Of a stretch of DNA of 11,021 nt, positions 1 to 5,610 are shown one piece after another. The stretch comes from Anaerolineae bacterium (lineage in GTDB: Bacteria; Chloroflexota; Anaerolineae; JAAYZQ01). The first letter of the stretch is position 1. Every line of letters begins with the position of its first letter. Location: the NCBI GenBank assembly GCA_016926595.1, contig JAFGOG010000536.1, forward strand, positions 1 through 11,021, given 5' to 3'. The translations under genes were made by a program, and so were the position numbers. The notes beneath the pieces were generated by a model, which did not search any database, was not told the origin of the DNA, and saw only the letters and a program-made list of their open reading frames with translations.

Positions 1-1
1 G

Positions 2-112
2 TTCTATAATCGTCAACGGCTTCACTCTACCCTGGGGTATCGTTCCCCAGTCGTCTTTGAACAGCAGTATCCTGTTCTTTATGTCTGTCAAGGGCAACCT
101 CACTGGCACTAG
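2..112 (+). CDS. IS3-family transposase (OrfB), C-terminal fragment cut by window edge
   Basis: Reading frame 2 is open from the window edge and starts FYNRQRLHSTLGYRSPVVFE, ending at the TAG at 110-112. The YNRxRxHSxLGYxSPxxFE string is the characteristic C-terminal end of IS3-family OrfB (IS150-like) DDE transposases, where it follows the catalytic glutamate. Only about 36 residues are visible, so the catalytic domain, the OrfA partner and the left inverted repeat lie outside. The right end of the element should fall within a few dozen bases after 112, but I could not identify its terminal repeat. Family assignment rests on this one motif, which is distinctive. Whether the element is intact cannot be judged from here. 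Confidence 0.85.
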   Translation, partial: FYNRQRLHSTLGYRSPVVFEQQYPVLYVCQGQPHWH

Positions 113-540
113 AGAACGAGTAGTAACCGTTAACAAGGACCGCCCACGGCAAGTCAAGTATGGAGGAAAGCAGGAGGGTTATAAGGATGGATTTACCTTC
201 AAGTCATCCTGTCGGCCCCTGTGTTCGCGGCGTTGCCATTCCACCTAACAAAGATCTCCCAATCCCCCGCCCCGACCTTCCAAACGCCTGACAATCTGCT
301 GTGCTTGTCTTGGCTTGTGCATTTCCCTACATTGTTAAACACTGGAGCAGGTTCCTGAAAAGAGAAGCCCCTGGGCGACGGAAGCGCCTTAGGGGCTGGG
401 GACCCGGGCGCAGCACCGCCCAGGGTGATGCCAGTGGCAGCCTCTGCCCGCCGGTGCAAGTCCGTGCCCGGCGGGCTTGGTTGTCTTGCGCAGTCGCTCT
501 CACACGGAGTCGTCTATGGAGCTGCATCCCGGAGCGTATC
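113..540. other. Gene-free stretch after the IS3 element
   Basis: I recognise no gene in this stretch. Short frames occur on both strands, but none shows family motifs or a convincing ribosome binding site. The first part presumably contains the right end of the IS3 element. From about 360 the base composition becomes very GC-rich and can fold (see the entry at 366-476). Confidence 0.5.
366..476 (+). other. GC-rich foldable segment, possible structured RNA
   Basis: A 7-bp stem pairs 366-372 with 391-397 (AGCCCCT/AGGGGCT) and extends inward with 374-377/385-388. Segment 370-377 (CCTGGGCG) is also exactly complementary to 417-424 (CGCCCAGG), so two mutually exclusive folds are possible. A further stem pairs 446-452 (GCCCGCC) with 470-476 (GGCGGGC) around the string GGTGCAAGTCC. 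This resembles a switch-like leader, and GGTGCAAGTCC recalls cobalamin riboswitches and group II introns, but the other conserved parts of both are absent. GC-rich DNA pairs easily by chance, so this is a weak call. Confidence 0.2.
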
Positions 541-780
541 GCCGCCCCCTTCCTCCCGGTCCCCGCCAAGGTGAAGACCTTCACGCTGAACGGCACGTCT
601 TGGCAGGCCGTGGCCGAGAGCTTGATCGTGGGGAACGAGGAGAAGCAGCTCCTGGAGGGGCTGTTGATGGGCAAGGACGGGTATATCCGCGAGAGTGCGG
701 AGATTGCGCCTCGGACAGCGGCGCCGCGCGCCAAACAGGATGAGGGGCCGGAGCAGTTGAGCATGGACCTGGAGGGGTAA
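541..780 (+). pseudogene. 5'-truncated unknown protein, C-terminal 79 residues
   Basis: The frame ending at the TAA 778-780 reads like real protein from about 541 onward (KVKTFTLNGTSWQAVAESL, then a Glu/Leu-rich stretch and GKDGYIRES). Further upstream the same frame turns into arginine/tryptophan-rich nonsense, and there is no start codon with a ribosome binding site, so the 5' part seems to be lost. I do not recognise the family. The last residues, QLSMDLEG, match the hexapeptide form (QLxLxL, with Met in place of one Leu) of the bacterial sliding-clamp-binding motif, which often sits at protein C-termini. This could be a coincidence. It may be a relic of a DNA-processing protein. Confidence 0.35.
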
Positions 781-861
781 GGTGCCATCAGCGATGAGCG
801 TGCGAATGTTTCTGTTCGAGGGTATGATAGGGGCAAACGTAGGAGGCGTTAGCGCAGAACG

Positions 862-1440
862 GTGTTGGCTCAAGACGTGGGTCTGGTTGGCTCTGACAGA
901 GACACCCTGAACGAGCTTCTGGTCATTGAACTCGACGAGTTAGGGGTGCATTTCCTGAGAAGAGCAGGGGCAGCATCTGCGCTGCCTGCGGCGCAGTCGC
1001 AGTCGTCAATGCCGTCTGGTCCATCGACGCCAGCCCGGCTTCTGACCCTGCTCGCATCCAGTCAGGAAGCGCGCTTACGCCTGGCGATCATCCCGCTTCT
1101 GTTCCACCGGCCCGATTTCGCCGAACATCTAGGGGATGCCATGCCGTTGGCTGCGCCGGCGCGGCTCACGCTCAAATGCTATGCCACGGCTGCCTTCTAC
1201 TTGCAGCGGAAATGCCGGGCGCGTTTGGCCCGGCTGGGGGAATCCCGCGCCCGTCTCCCCGATCTCTTTTCAGCGGATCTGGGACTGACGATGTGTTCGG
1301 ACCCGGATGCCGGCCTTTCGAGACTGGCGCGGCGGCATGCGGAACTGAGCGGCAAGCCCATCAACTGGCTGGGGACTTACGAGCGCGCCGCCCGGCAGTG
1401 GGTGGCAATCCTGGAGCGCAGACAGCGATGGGTAGCTTAG
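862..1440 (+). CDS. Helical protein of unknown function, partner of the DUF6036 nucleotidyltransferase
   Basis: A 192-residue protein starting at GTG 862; an in-frame TAG at 850-852 excludes an earlier start. AGGAGG lies at 841-846, rather far (15 nt) from the GTG. A candidate -10 box TATGAT is at 823-828. The N-terminal ~50 residues look poorly ordered. From about residue 53 the protein is predicted helical and matches, from memory, Chloroflexota proteins encoded just before DUF6036-type nucleotidyltransferases: ARLLTLLASSQEARLRLAI, then a hydrophobic YATAAFYLQRKCRARL helix, and INWLGTYERAARQWVAI near the end. No catalytic motif is visible. Its last 13 bases overlap the start of the nucleotidyltransferase, so the two are translationally coupled. 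The arrangement resembles toxin-antitoxin pairs in which a small helical protein is paired with an MNT-type nucleotidyltransferase; that role is inference. Confidence 0.7.
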   Translation: MLAQDVGLVGSDRDTLNELLVIELDELGVHFLRRAGAASALPAAQSQSSMPSGPSTPARLLTLLASSQEARLRLAIIPLLFHRPDFAEHLGDAMPLAAPARLTLKCYATAAFYLQRKCRARLARLGESRARLPDLFSADLGLTMCSDPDAGLSRLARRHAELSGKPINWLGTYERAARQWVAILERRQRWVA

Positions 1441-1954
1441 CATCCGAGACCATTATCGCTTTTCTCGAAGCCTTGGGGGAGCGCTATTCCCAGCCTGCGA
1501 CCCTGTATCTGCTGGGCGGCAGTGCTCTGTCTTTGTTGGGCAGCCCGCGCCCCACGTTGGACATCGATTACGTCGGAAGTGATCGGGAGCCTGATACCCT
1601 TCAGCGTGAGATTGCCCGCCTTCCAGACGAAATGCAGCTTGACGTGGAACCGGTCCCTATCGGAGAGTTTATCCCGGTGCAGGTAAATGCACGCGATCGA
1701 GCCGTATATGTAGGTCAGTTCAGTGCAGTGCGTTGAGCGTGTACATCTTCGATCCATACAGTATCGCGCTCAGCAAGCTGGATCGAGGATTCGATACGGA
1801 CATTGAAGACATCGTCTTTTTGCTGGAGCGTGATTATGTAGGGCTTGGACAACTCGAAGAGATCATGCGAGATGCGATTGAGCATGCATATGAGTTTAAC
1901 CTCTATCCGTCCGCGATGCGTGCTCATCTGCGTGTTGTGTGTGAGCAGTTATGA
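1428..1954 (+). pseudogene. DUF6036-type nucleotidyltransferase, split by a frameshift
   Basis: ATG 1428 opens a nucleotidyltransferase-fold protein with the signature YLLGGSALSLLGSPRPTLDIDY (about residues 25-46), where GGSA and the DxD of TLDIDY are the nucleotide- and metal-binding elements. The frame stops at TGA 1734-1736, after VGQFSAVR. The rest of the family domain continues in another frame from 1733: VYIFDPYSIALSKLDRGFDTD and onward to the stop at 1952-1954. In intact relatives the VYxFDPYSIALSK block follows directly in the same frame, so one base appears to be missing near 1730-1737. The frames overlap by TTGA, and no slippery run of identical bases is present, so a mutation or sequencing error is more likely than programmed frameshifting. 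Joined, it would be about 175 residues, the normal family size. It overlaps the preceding gene (ATG inside that gene's last codons). Confidence 0.8.
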
Positions 1955-1975
1955 TCAGCGGGACGGGGCGAAACT

Positions 1976-2010
1976 TTGACAATGCTGACTAAACACTGAA
2001 TTCAGCGTTT
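1976..2010 (+). promoter_or_regulatory. Candidate promoter with a 20-bp near-perfect palindrome
   Basis: A perfect -35 hexamer TTGACA lies at 1976-1981. Bases 1991-2010 (AAACACTGAATTCAGCGTTT) form a palindrome with one mismatched pair, its core being the perfect CTGAATTCAG. The palindrome covers the spacer and the expected -10 position (the hexamer AATTCA after a 17-bp spacer is a poor -10 match). This would suit an operator controlling the surface-protein gene that starts 30 bases downstream. No T-run follows, so it is not an obvious terminator for the nucleotidyltransferase gene. Confidence 0.35.
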
Positions 2011-2039
2011 ATCGTCATCTTTTGTGAGGTAGACTAGAT

Positions 2040-3134
2040 ATGACCGTGGCTCAAAACACAAAAGCACAGGAATCTAGCGCGAGCCGCAAGCCGAAGAAGT
2101 GGCGAAAGTTTCTGCTGATCATTGGAATCGCGGTTGCTGCCTGTTTCTGCCTGCCCATAGTGTACATTTTCTCTGACCTTACGATCCGTGAGATGGGTTT
2201 CTTGCCCACTTGGACACCCCGCCCTACCGACACCCCTACGCTGACCCCGACGGTCACGCCGAGCCGGACTCCGGTACCTACGGAGACGCCAACTTCGCCG
2301 TCGACCGAGACTCCAACACCAACATCAGTTCCCACAGTTGATGTCTCGGCGTGTCGCTTGAATGCGGCTTTTGTCGAGGATGTGACGGTGCCAGACAATA
2401 TGCAGGTAGTGTTGGGAAAGAGCGTTGTCAAGACGTGGCGAGTGCGGAACACTGGTACATGCAAGTGGGGACCCGGCTATCAACTGGTCTTTGCCGATGG
2501 CAATGATCTTGGGGCCCATCAGCCTGTTGACATTCCGGCCACAGAACCCAATGAAGAGGCGGAGTTGTCTGTCCAGCTGACCGCTCCAGAGCAGCCCGGC
2601 ACATACCGTGGTGAATGGAGACTCTGCATCAACCAGACCGACTGCTTCGGCACTGTTCTTTACGTGCAGATCATTGCGGTTTCACCGCCGACTCCGACGT
2701 CTACGCTCACACGAGCACCAACCCCGACCCCGTTTCCCAGAACAGCGGGAGTTACCAGGTGGTTGACCTACGAGGGGACAATGGTTGGTGTACGGGAGAT
2801 CTCGTGGAGTTATCGTATCGGGTATTACCGACCAGAGTCCGGCAAAGTATTCGTCTCATTGTACATACTCGCTGTCAACAACAGCGATAGCGAACAGCGA
2901 TACTTCTCCGATGACTTTGGTCTGGTGGATGGTGGGGGCGAGATCCATGGGGAGTTGTTCCTACCGGAGAAAGAGCCCAGCTTCGATTTCTGTACCATCA
3001 AGCCTGGAGGAATGTGCGAGGGCTGGTGGACAACGTCCATCTGGGATCGGGAAGAAGTTAAGCAGGATCTACTTTTCAGATGGGATCCAGGTTTCTTCGC
3101 ATCTATTCAGGAGACTCCAATCAATCAGGACTGA
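2040..3134 (+). CDS. Membrane-anchored surface protein with NBR1-Ig and DUF4352-like domains
   Basis: A 364-residue protein with GAGG at 2026-2029, ten bases before the ATG. In order: a basic N-terminus (KPKKWRK), a single membrane segment at about residues 24-46, a Thr/Pro-rich linker at 58-99, an NBR1-type Ig domain at about 105-214 (LGKSVVKTWRVRNTGTCKW, then the PGTYRGEWRLC strand), a second TP-rich linker at 215-234, and a C-terminal beta domain at 238-352 resembling DUF4352/telokin-like folds (FVSLYILAVNNSDSEQRYF, with paired cysteines near 318 and 326). The topology suggests a short cytoplasmic tail and extracellular domains on a stalk. Chloroflexota make many such proteins; a role in cell-surface interactions is inferred. 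It appears monocistronic and is unrelated in sequence to the defence genes around it. Confidence 0.85.
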   Translation: MTVAQNTKAQESSASRKPKKWRKFLLIIGIAVAACFCLPIVYIFSDLTIREMGFLPTWTPRPTDTPTLTPTVTPSRTPVPTETPTSPSTETPTPTSVPTVDVSACRLNAAFVEDVTVPDNMQVVLGKSVVKTWRVRNTGTCKWGPGYQLVFADGNDLGAHQPVDIPATEPNEEAELSVQLTAPEQPGTYRGEWRLCINQTDCFGTVLYVQIIAVSPPTPTSTLTRAPTPTPFPRTAGVTRWLTYEGTMVGVREISWSYRIGYYRPESGKVFVSLYILAVNNSDSEQRYFSDDFGLVDGGGEIHGELFLPEKEPSFDFCTIKPGGMCEGWWTTSIWDREEVKQDLLFRWDPGFFASIQETPINQD

Positions 3135-3169
3135 TAGCCGGAAGCGATCCAGGGCGTCTGGGAGGCAAT

Positions 3170-3394
3170 ATGCAAAGCTCGTTCTACATCATCCCACCCC
3201 ACAAGGACATCCGCAAGGGCCAGTTCGACGAAGCTGTCTTCGCCGCCGACCTGGGCGATATCGCCGCGGGATGCAGGGCCAGAGTAGTTGAGGATGGAGC
3301 GCTAGACTTGCGTCCGATCTGCCAGTCGACGGCGCCGCGCATTCAGCCGGATTGGGACGATGTGCCTGTGACGTGCTTGGATCTGCTTGGCTAG
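3170..3394 (+). pseudogene. DUF499 ATPase remnant A (N-terminus fused to an unknown tail)
   Basis: ATG 3170 follows GGGAGG (3160-3165). The first ~38 residues, including IIPPHKDIRKGQFDEAVFAA and DLGDIAAG, are the N-terminus of DUF499-domain proteins, large ATPases of about 1,000 residues found with DUF1156 methyltransferases in an anti-phage-associated gene set. After DIAAG the family sequence stops, and an unrecognised 36-residue tail ending VPVTCLDLLG runs to TAG 3392-3394. All Walker motifs and the rest of the ATPase are missing. The tail may be the far end of the original gene joined by deletion, or foreign sequence. A second copy of the same start lies exactly 1,000 bases downstream (4170). 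The stop codon shares the palindrome CTAG with the convergent PIN gene's stop. Confidence 0.7.
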
Positions 3395-3843
3395 AATGCG
3401 AAGTCTTCCGGCTTCGCCAGGCGCTTCAACCAGTCGATGGTATCGAAGTCACGATCGAAGCTGGCGATGAACGGGATGCCGGACTCGCGGCATTCCAGGG
3501 CTATGAGTGCATCGTTGAAGTTGAGTTCGCCGCCCGATGTCCCGACCAATCCAAGGATATCGGTATAAAGGTTCGGGACATCGGGGAGAATCCAATGGAT
3601 GTCCTGTTGGGGATAGTCGCTGAATACGCGCGTTAGGAGACTATCGAGATCATCCCCACGACGCTGTTCGTGGATGCGGCGCGCCATTGTGCTCACGGCT
3701 TCGGCCAAGACGCAGTCGAAGATAACGATGCTAGCCCGCTTCTCAACCAGTGTTGCTTCCAGATCGCAAGCAGCTTCGTGCCAAATGTCTCTAGGATCGA
3801 GCAAGCCAATGATGACCGAGGTGTCAATCCCGACCTCAGTCAT
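3391..3843 (-). CDS. PIN-domain toxin (VapC-type ribonuclease)
   Basis: A 150-residue PIN-domain protein, probably a metal-dependent RNase. I start it at ATG 3843, which gives MTEVGIDTSVIIGLLD; the canonical first acidic residue is D7 (IDTS). The other expected acidic residues are E48 (LAEAV), D111 (NFNDALIA) and D130/D132 (SFDRDFD), so the four-acid active site looks complete. The length is normal for VapC. Its start overlaps the antitoxin's end by 8 bases (ATGACTGA), the usual coupling of antitoxin-first TA pairs. The pair is embedded between two relics of a DUF499 gene on the other strand, which suggests that it inserted or hitch-hiked there. It appears intact. Confidence 0.88.
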   Translation of the reverse strand: MTEVGIDTSVIIGLLDPRDIWHEAACDLEATLVEKRASIVIFDCVLAEAVSTMARRIHEQRRGDDLDSLLTRVFSDYPQQDIHWILPDVPNLYTDILGLVGTSGGELNFNDALIALECRESGIPFIASFDRDFDTIDWLKRLAKPEDFAF

Positions 3844-4087
3844 ACAAAGCCTCGCTATCCTCCAGGGCATCGCCGCCGATTGCGATTCTGGCCTTGAAAT
3901 GGCTCAGACGCTCCGCCGGCACGGAGGGGACTGTAGTGCGCCGGCTTGTGTCGGGTAAGCGTGTTTCGTCTATCGTCTTGTCGAAGACAACTACGCTCAC
4001 CTGGGTGCCCTCGGGTAGGGGGAGTTCAGTAAGTAGACGAAGTACACCTTTGTGATGCACGGCACGGACGAGTGTTCCTGTTTCCAT
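3836..4087 (-). CDS. AF2212-like (DUF104) antitoxin for the PIN toxin
   Basis: An 83-residue protein starting at ATG 4087 behind GGGAGG with a 9-10-nt spacing. Residues 5-35 (VRAVHHKGVLRLLTELPLPEG followed by TQVSVVVF) match the short beta-rich domain of AF2212-like/DUF104 antitoxins, in which xGVLRPLExLxLPEG is typical. The C-terminal half (FKARIAIGGDALEDSEALYD) is likely the flexible toxin-binding tail. The gene precedes and overlaps the PIN toxin by 8 bases. A clear extended -10 promoter lies about 40 bases upstream of its ATG. AF2212-like proteins pair with PIN toxins, so the functional assignment follows both from sequence and neighbour. Confidence 0.8.
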   Translation of the reverse strand: METGTLVRAVHHKGVLRLLTELPLPEGTQVSVVVFDKTIDETRLPDTSRRTTVPSVPAERLSHFKARIAIGGDALEDSEALYD

Positions 4088-4119
4088 AATGTACACCTCC
4101 CTCGGTGTTCTTTTCCGCC

Positions 4120-4135
4120 TGAATGTATTATAGCA
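4120..4135 (-). promoter_or_regulatory. Extended -10 promoter of the antitoxin/PIN operon
   Basis: On the minus strand, 4135-4127 reads TGCTATAAT, a perfect extended -10 element (TGnTATAAT), which can work without a good -35; none is visible upstream. Transcription should start near 4120 and give a leader of about 33 nt before the antitoxin ATG at 4087. The site lies in the 82-bp gap between the divergent antitoxin gene and DUF499 remnant B. Confidence 0.6.
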
Positions 4136-4169
4136 GGAATGCAGCGATACGTCTGACGAGGTACAATAT

Positions 4170-4316
4170 ATGCAAAACTGGTTCGATATCATCCCGCTCC
4201 ACGAGGACATCCGCAAGGGGCAGTTCGACGAAGCCGTCTTCGCCGCCGACCTGGGCGACGTCGCCGCCGGCGGGGCCACGCCGGCTGGCGCTTTCGGCAT
4301 TCCCATTTGCAGTTGA
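4170..4316 (+). pseudogene. DUF499 ATPase remnant B (N-terminal 34 residues plus short tail)
   Basis: ATG 4170 follows GAGG (4158-4161). The 48-residue product begins MQNWFDIIPLHEDIRKGQFD and continues EAVFAADLGDVAAG, a good match to the start of DUF499 anti-phage-associated ATPases. It then runs into a short tail (GATPAGAFGIPICS) and stops at TGA 4314-4316. More than 95% of a normal gene is missing. It matches remnant A (3170) closely over about 100 bases, but the tails differ, so the two copies were broken separately. The stop codon lies inside the TTGACA that probably serves as -35 for the next operon, so the remaining stub now borders a promoter. Confidence 0.7.
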
Positions 4317-4345
4317 CATCGTGTGTGATATCATATGCGATATCA
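4313..4345 (+). promoter_or_regulatory. Promoter and palindromic operator of the DUF433-DUF5615 operon
   Basis: TTGACA at 4313-4318 is a perfect -35; a 17-bp spacer puts a weak -10 (TGCGAT) at 4336-4341. A perfect inverted repeat, TGATATC (4326-4332) and GATATCA (4339-4345) separated by 6 bp, covers the spacer and -10. This is the position and geometry expected for an autorepressor site bound by the ribbon-helix-helix-like N-terminus of the first gene. The regulatory role is inferred. Confidence 0.5.
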
Positions 4346-4366
4346 AGAGGCGAAAGGGAGGCCGAC

Positions 4367-4765
4367 ATGGGACGCTATCCGTTGAGTTTACCGGCGCAGT
4401 TGAAACAGGAGGCCGAGACGCTGGCAGCGGCGCAGGGCGTGTCGCTGAACCAGTTCATTATGTGGGCCGTGGCCGAAAAGGTGGGCGAACTCCGGCAGGC
4501 CCTGGATGATCCCGCGTTCCCGCAGATCACCTACCGGCGCGGCGCCACCGGTGTTCCGACGCCTGTGATTCGTGGAACCGGGGTGCGGGTACAAACGGTC
4601 GTCATCGCAGCGGAACGATGGGACACGACGCCGCCTGAGATTGCTGAAGCTTACGACCTCTCCGATGCGCAAGTCGCCGAGGCGCTGGCTTTCTACCGTG
4701 CGCACACCGAGGAGATCGACCAGGCGATTCAGGCCGAAGGCGTGCTGGAGCAGGCGCGTGGTTGA
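4367..4765 (+). CDS. RHH-DUF433 antitoxin
   Basis: A 132-residue protein starting at ATG 4367 with GGGAGG at 4356-4361; the longer upstream frame is ignored because of this site. Residues 1-42 (YPLSLPAQLKQEAETLAAAQ then GVSLNQFIMWAVAEKVG) look like an Arc/HicB-type ribbon-helix-helix DNA-binding segment. Residues 51-115 form a DUF433 domain: FPQITYRR, the signature PVIRGTGVRVQTVV, then an HTH-like PPEIAEAYDLSDAQVAEALAFY. DUF433 proteins are antitoxins to DUF5615 PIN-like toxins (VapB45 type). The next gene overlaps by 8 bases. It probably represses its own promoter through the palindrome at 4326-4345. Confidence 0.88.
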   Translation: MGRYPLSLPAQLKQEAETLAAAQGVSLNQFIMWAVAEKVGELRQALDDPAFPQITYRRGATGVPTPVIRGTGVRVQTVVIAAERWDTTPPEIAEAYDLSDAQVAEALAFYRAHTEEIDQAIQAEGVLEQARG

Positions 4766-5123
4766 TCCATCGCGCCGCCCGCGCCTGCATCTAGACGCGG
4801 ATGCGTCCATCAAGGTGCTACAAGCCGCCCTAATCGCACGTGGGCATGATGTGACTCGCACGCCGAATGTGTGGATGGCGCTGGATGCCAGTGGCGAGCT
4901 CCAACTTCTGGGCGCGCTGGCCCAGGCGCGCTGTCTGTTCACATTCAACATTCGCGACTTTCTCGCGCTGGCGCGCCGTTATCCTCGCCACCACGGCATC
5001 ATCCTGGCAGCGCAGGCGAGTTGGACGCTGTTTGCGCTCATTGCGACCCTGGACCGGCTTCTGTGTGAGACGGAAGACAGCGAGTGGATAGGGCAGGTCC
5101 GCTGGCTCAATGACTGGCGCTAA
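4758..5123 (+). CDS. DUF5615 PIN-like toxin
   Basis: A 121-residue protein starting at GTG 4758, overlapping the end of the DUF433 gene by 8 bases. It shows the DUF5615 PIN-like pattern: RLHLDADASIKVLQAALIARG at 9-29 with the acidic pair D13/D15, a helix with GHDVTRTPN, and LFTFNIRDFLALAR at 60-73 with the conserved D67, followed by the HHGIILA strand near 78. These are the hallmarks of the VapC45-like nuclease fold. The length is normal and no damage is seen. It is expected to be an RNA-targeting toxin neutralised by the preceding protein. A methyltransferase remnant begins 15 bases after its stop. Confidence 0.87.
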   Translation: MVDPSRRPRLHLDADASIKVLQAALIARGHDVTRTPNVWMALDASGELQLLGALAQARCLFTFNIRDFLALARRYPRHHGIILAAQASWTLFALIATLDRLLCETEDSEWIGQVRWLNDWR

Positions 5124-5138
5124 ATAGAAAGAGATCCA

Positions 5139-5532
5139 ATGACCCGCAAACTCATCGAATACGCCATCCCCCTCGCCGAGATCTCCGGCGCCTCGGCGCG
5201 CGAAAAGTCCATCCGCTTCCCCTCGTCCGCCCTCCACATCTGGTGGGCGCGACGCCCGCTGGCTGTTTCCCGCACCACCGCCTTTGCCGCCCTCATCAAC
5301 GGCCCCGGTGAGGACCATCCCGAAGAGCGCGAGCACCTCCAGGAACTGATCAAGGACATAGTGCCCTGGGAAGCCGTCAAGGACGGCAATAGCGACGCCA
5401 TTGAGGAAGCCCGCCGCCTGATCTTGGCACAGTCCCACGGAGGCCCTGTGCTTGGGCTACGAGGCCTACGTCACCGACTGGCTGGTCTACCGCCTACTCC
5501 ACAACGCTGCCGGCGGCACCATCCCAGAATAG
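5139..5532 (+). pseudogene. DUF1156 DNA methyltransferase remnant with internal deletions
   Basis: ATG 5139 begins MTRKLIEYAIPLAEISGASA followed by REKSIR and LHIWWARRPLAVSR, the strongly conserved N-terminus of DUF1156-domain adenine-specific methyltransferases (normally about 900-1,000 residues). The family sequence is good to about residue 102 (EEARRLILAQSHGGP). There, intact relatives continue with the SAM-binding motif DPFAGGGS, which is absent here. Instead, after 5446 the family resumes in another frame as EALCLGYEAYVTD, the segment normally found just past that motif. The new frame then becomes unrecognisable and stops at 5530-5532. The original frame would end at 5564. Two deletions have therefore removed the catalytic core and most of the protein. 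DUF1156 and DUF499 belong to one anti-phage-associated gene set, so this is a relic of the same locus as the remnants at 3170 and 4170. Confidence 0.8.
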
Positions 5533-5610
5533 GGTTTCAGTGTACGGATCATTGTGCGCAATAGAGGAGTCCTTACAGTGGTGAAATCGCGGAGGCGGCT
5601 GACAGCAGTG

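Noticed and set aside
57..248. 63-residue plus-strand open frame at the left edge
   Set aside because: It overlaps the IS3 transposase end in another frame, and the transposase frame carries an unmistakable family motif; the rest has no recognisable similarity or ribosome binding site.
199..459. 86-residue minus-strand open frame
   Set aside because: No family motif and no ribosome binding site; its N-terminal part is a shadow of the GC-rich foldable segment.
451..476. Cobalamin riboswitch or group II intron, from GGTGCAAGTCC
   Set aside because: Only this one string matches; the B12-box core, the CCACTG-type segments, the intron 5' GUGYG end and domain V are all missing.
1728..1740. Programmed -1 frameshifting in the nucleotidyltransferase gene
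   Set aside because: No slippery heptamer (X XXY YYZ) and no downstream stem were seen at the joint; a mutation or base-call error is simpler.
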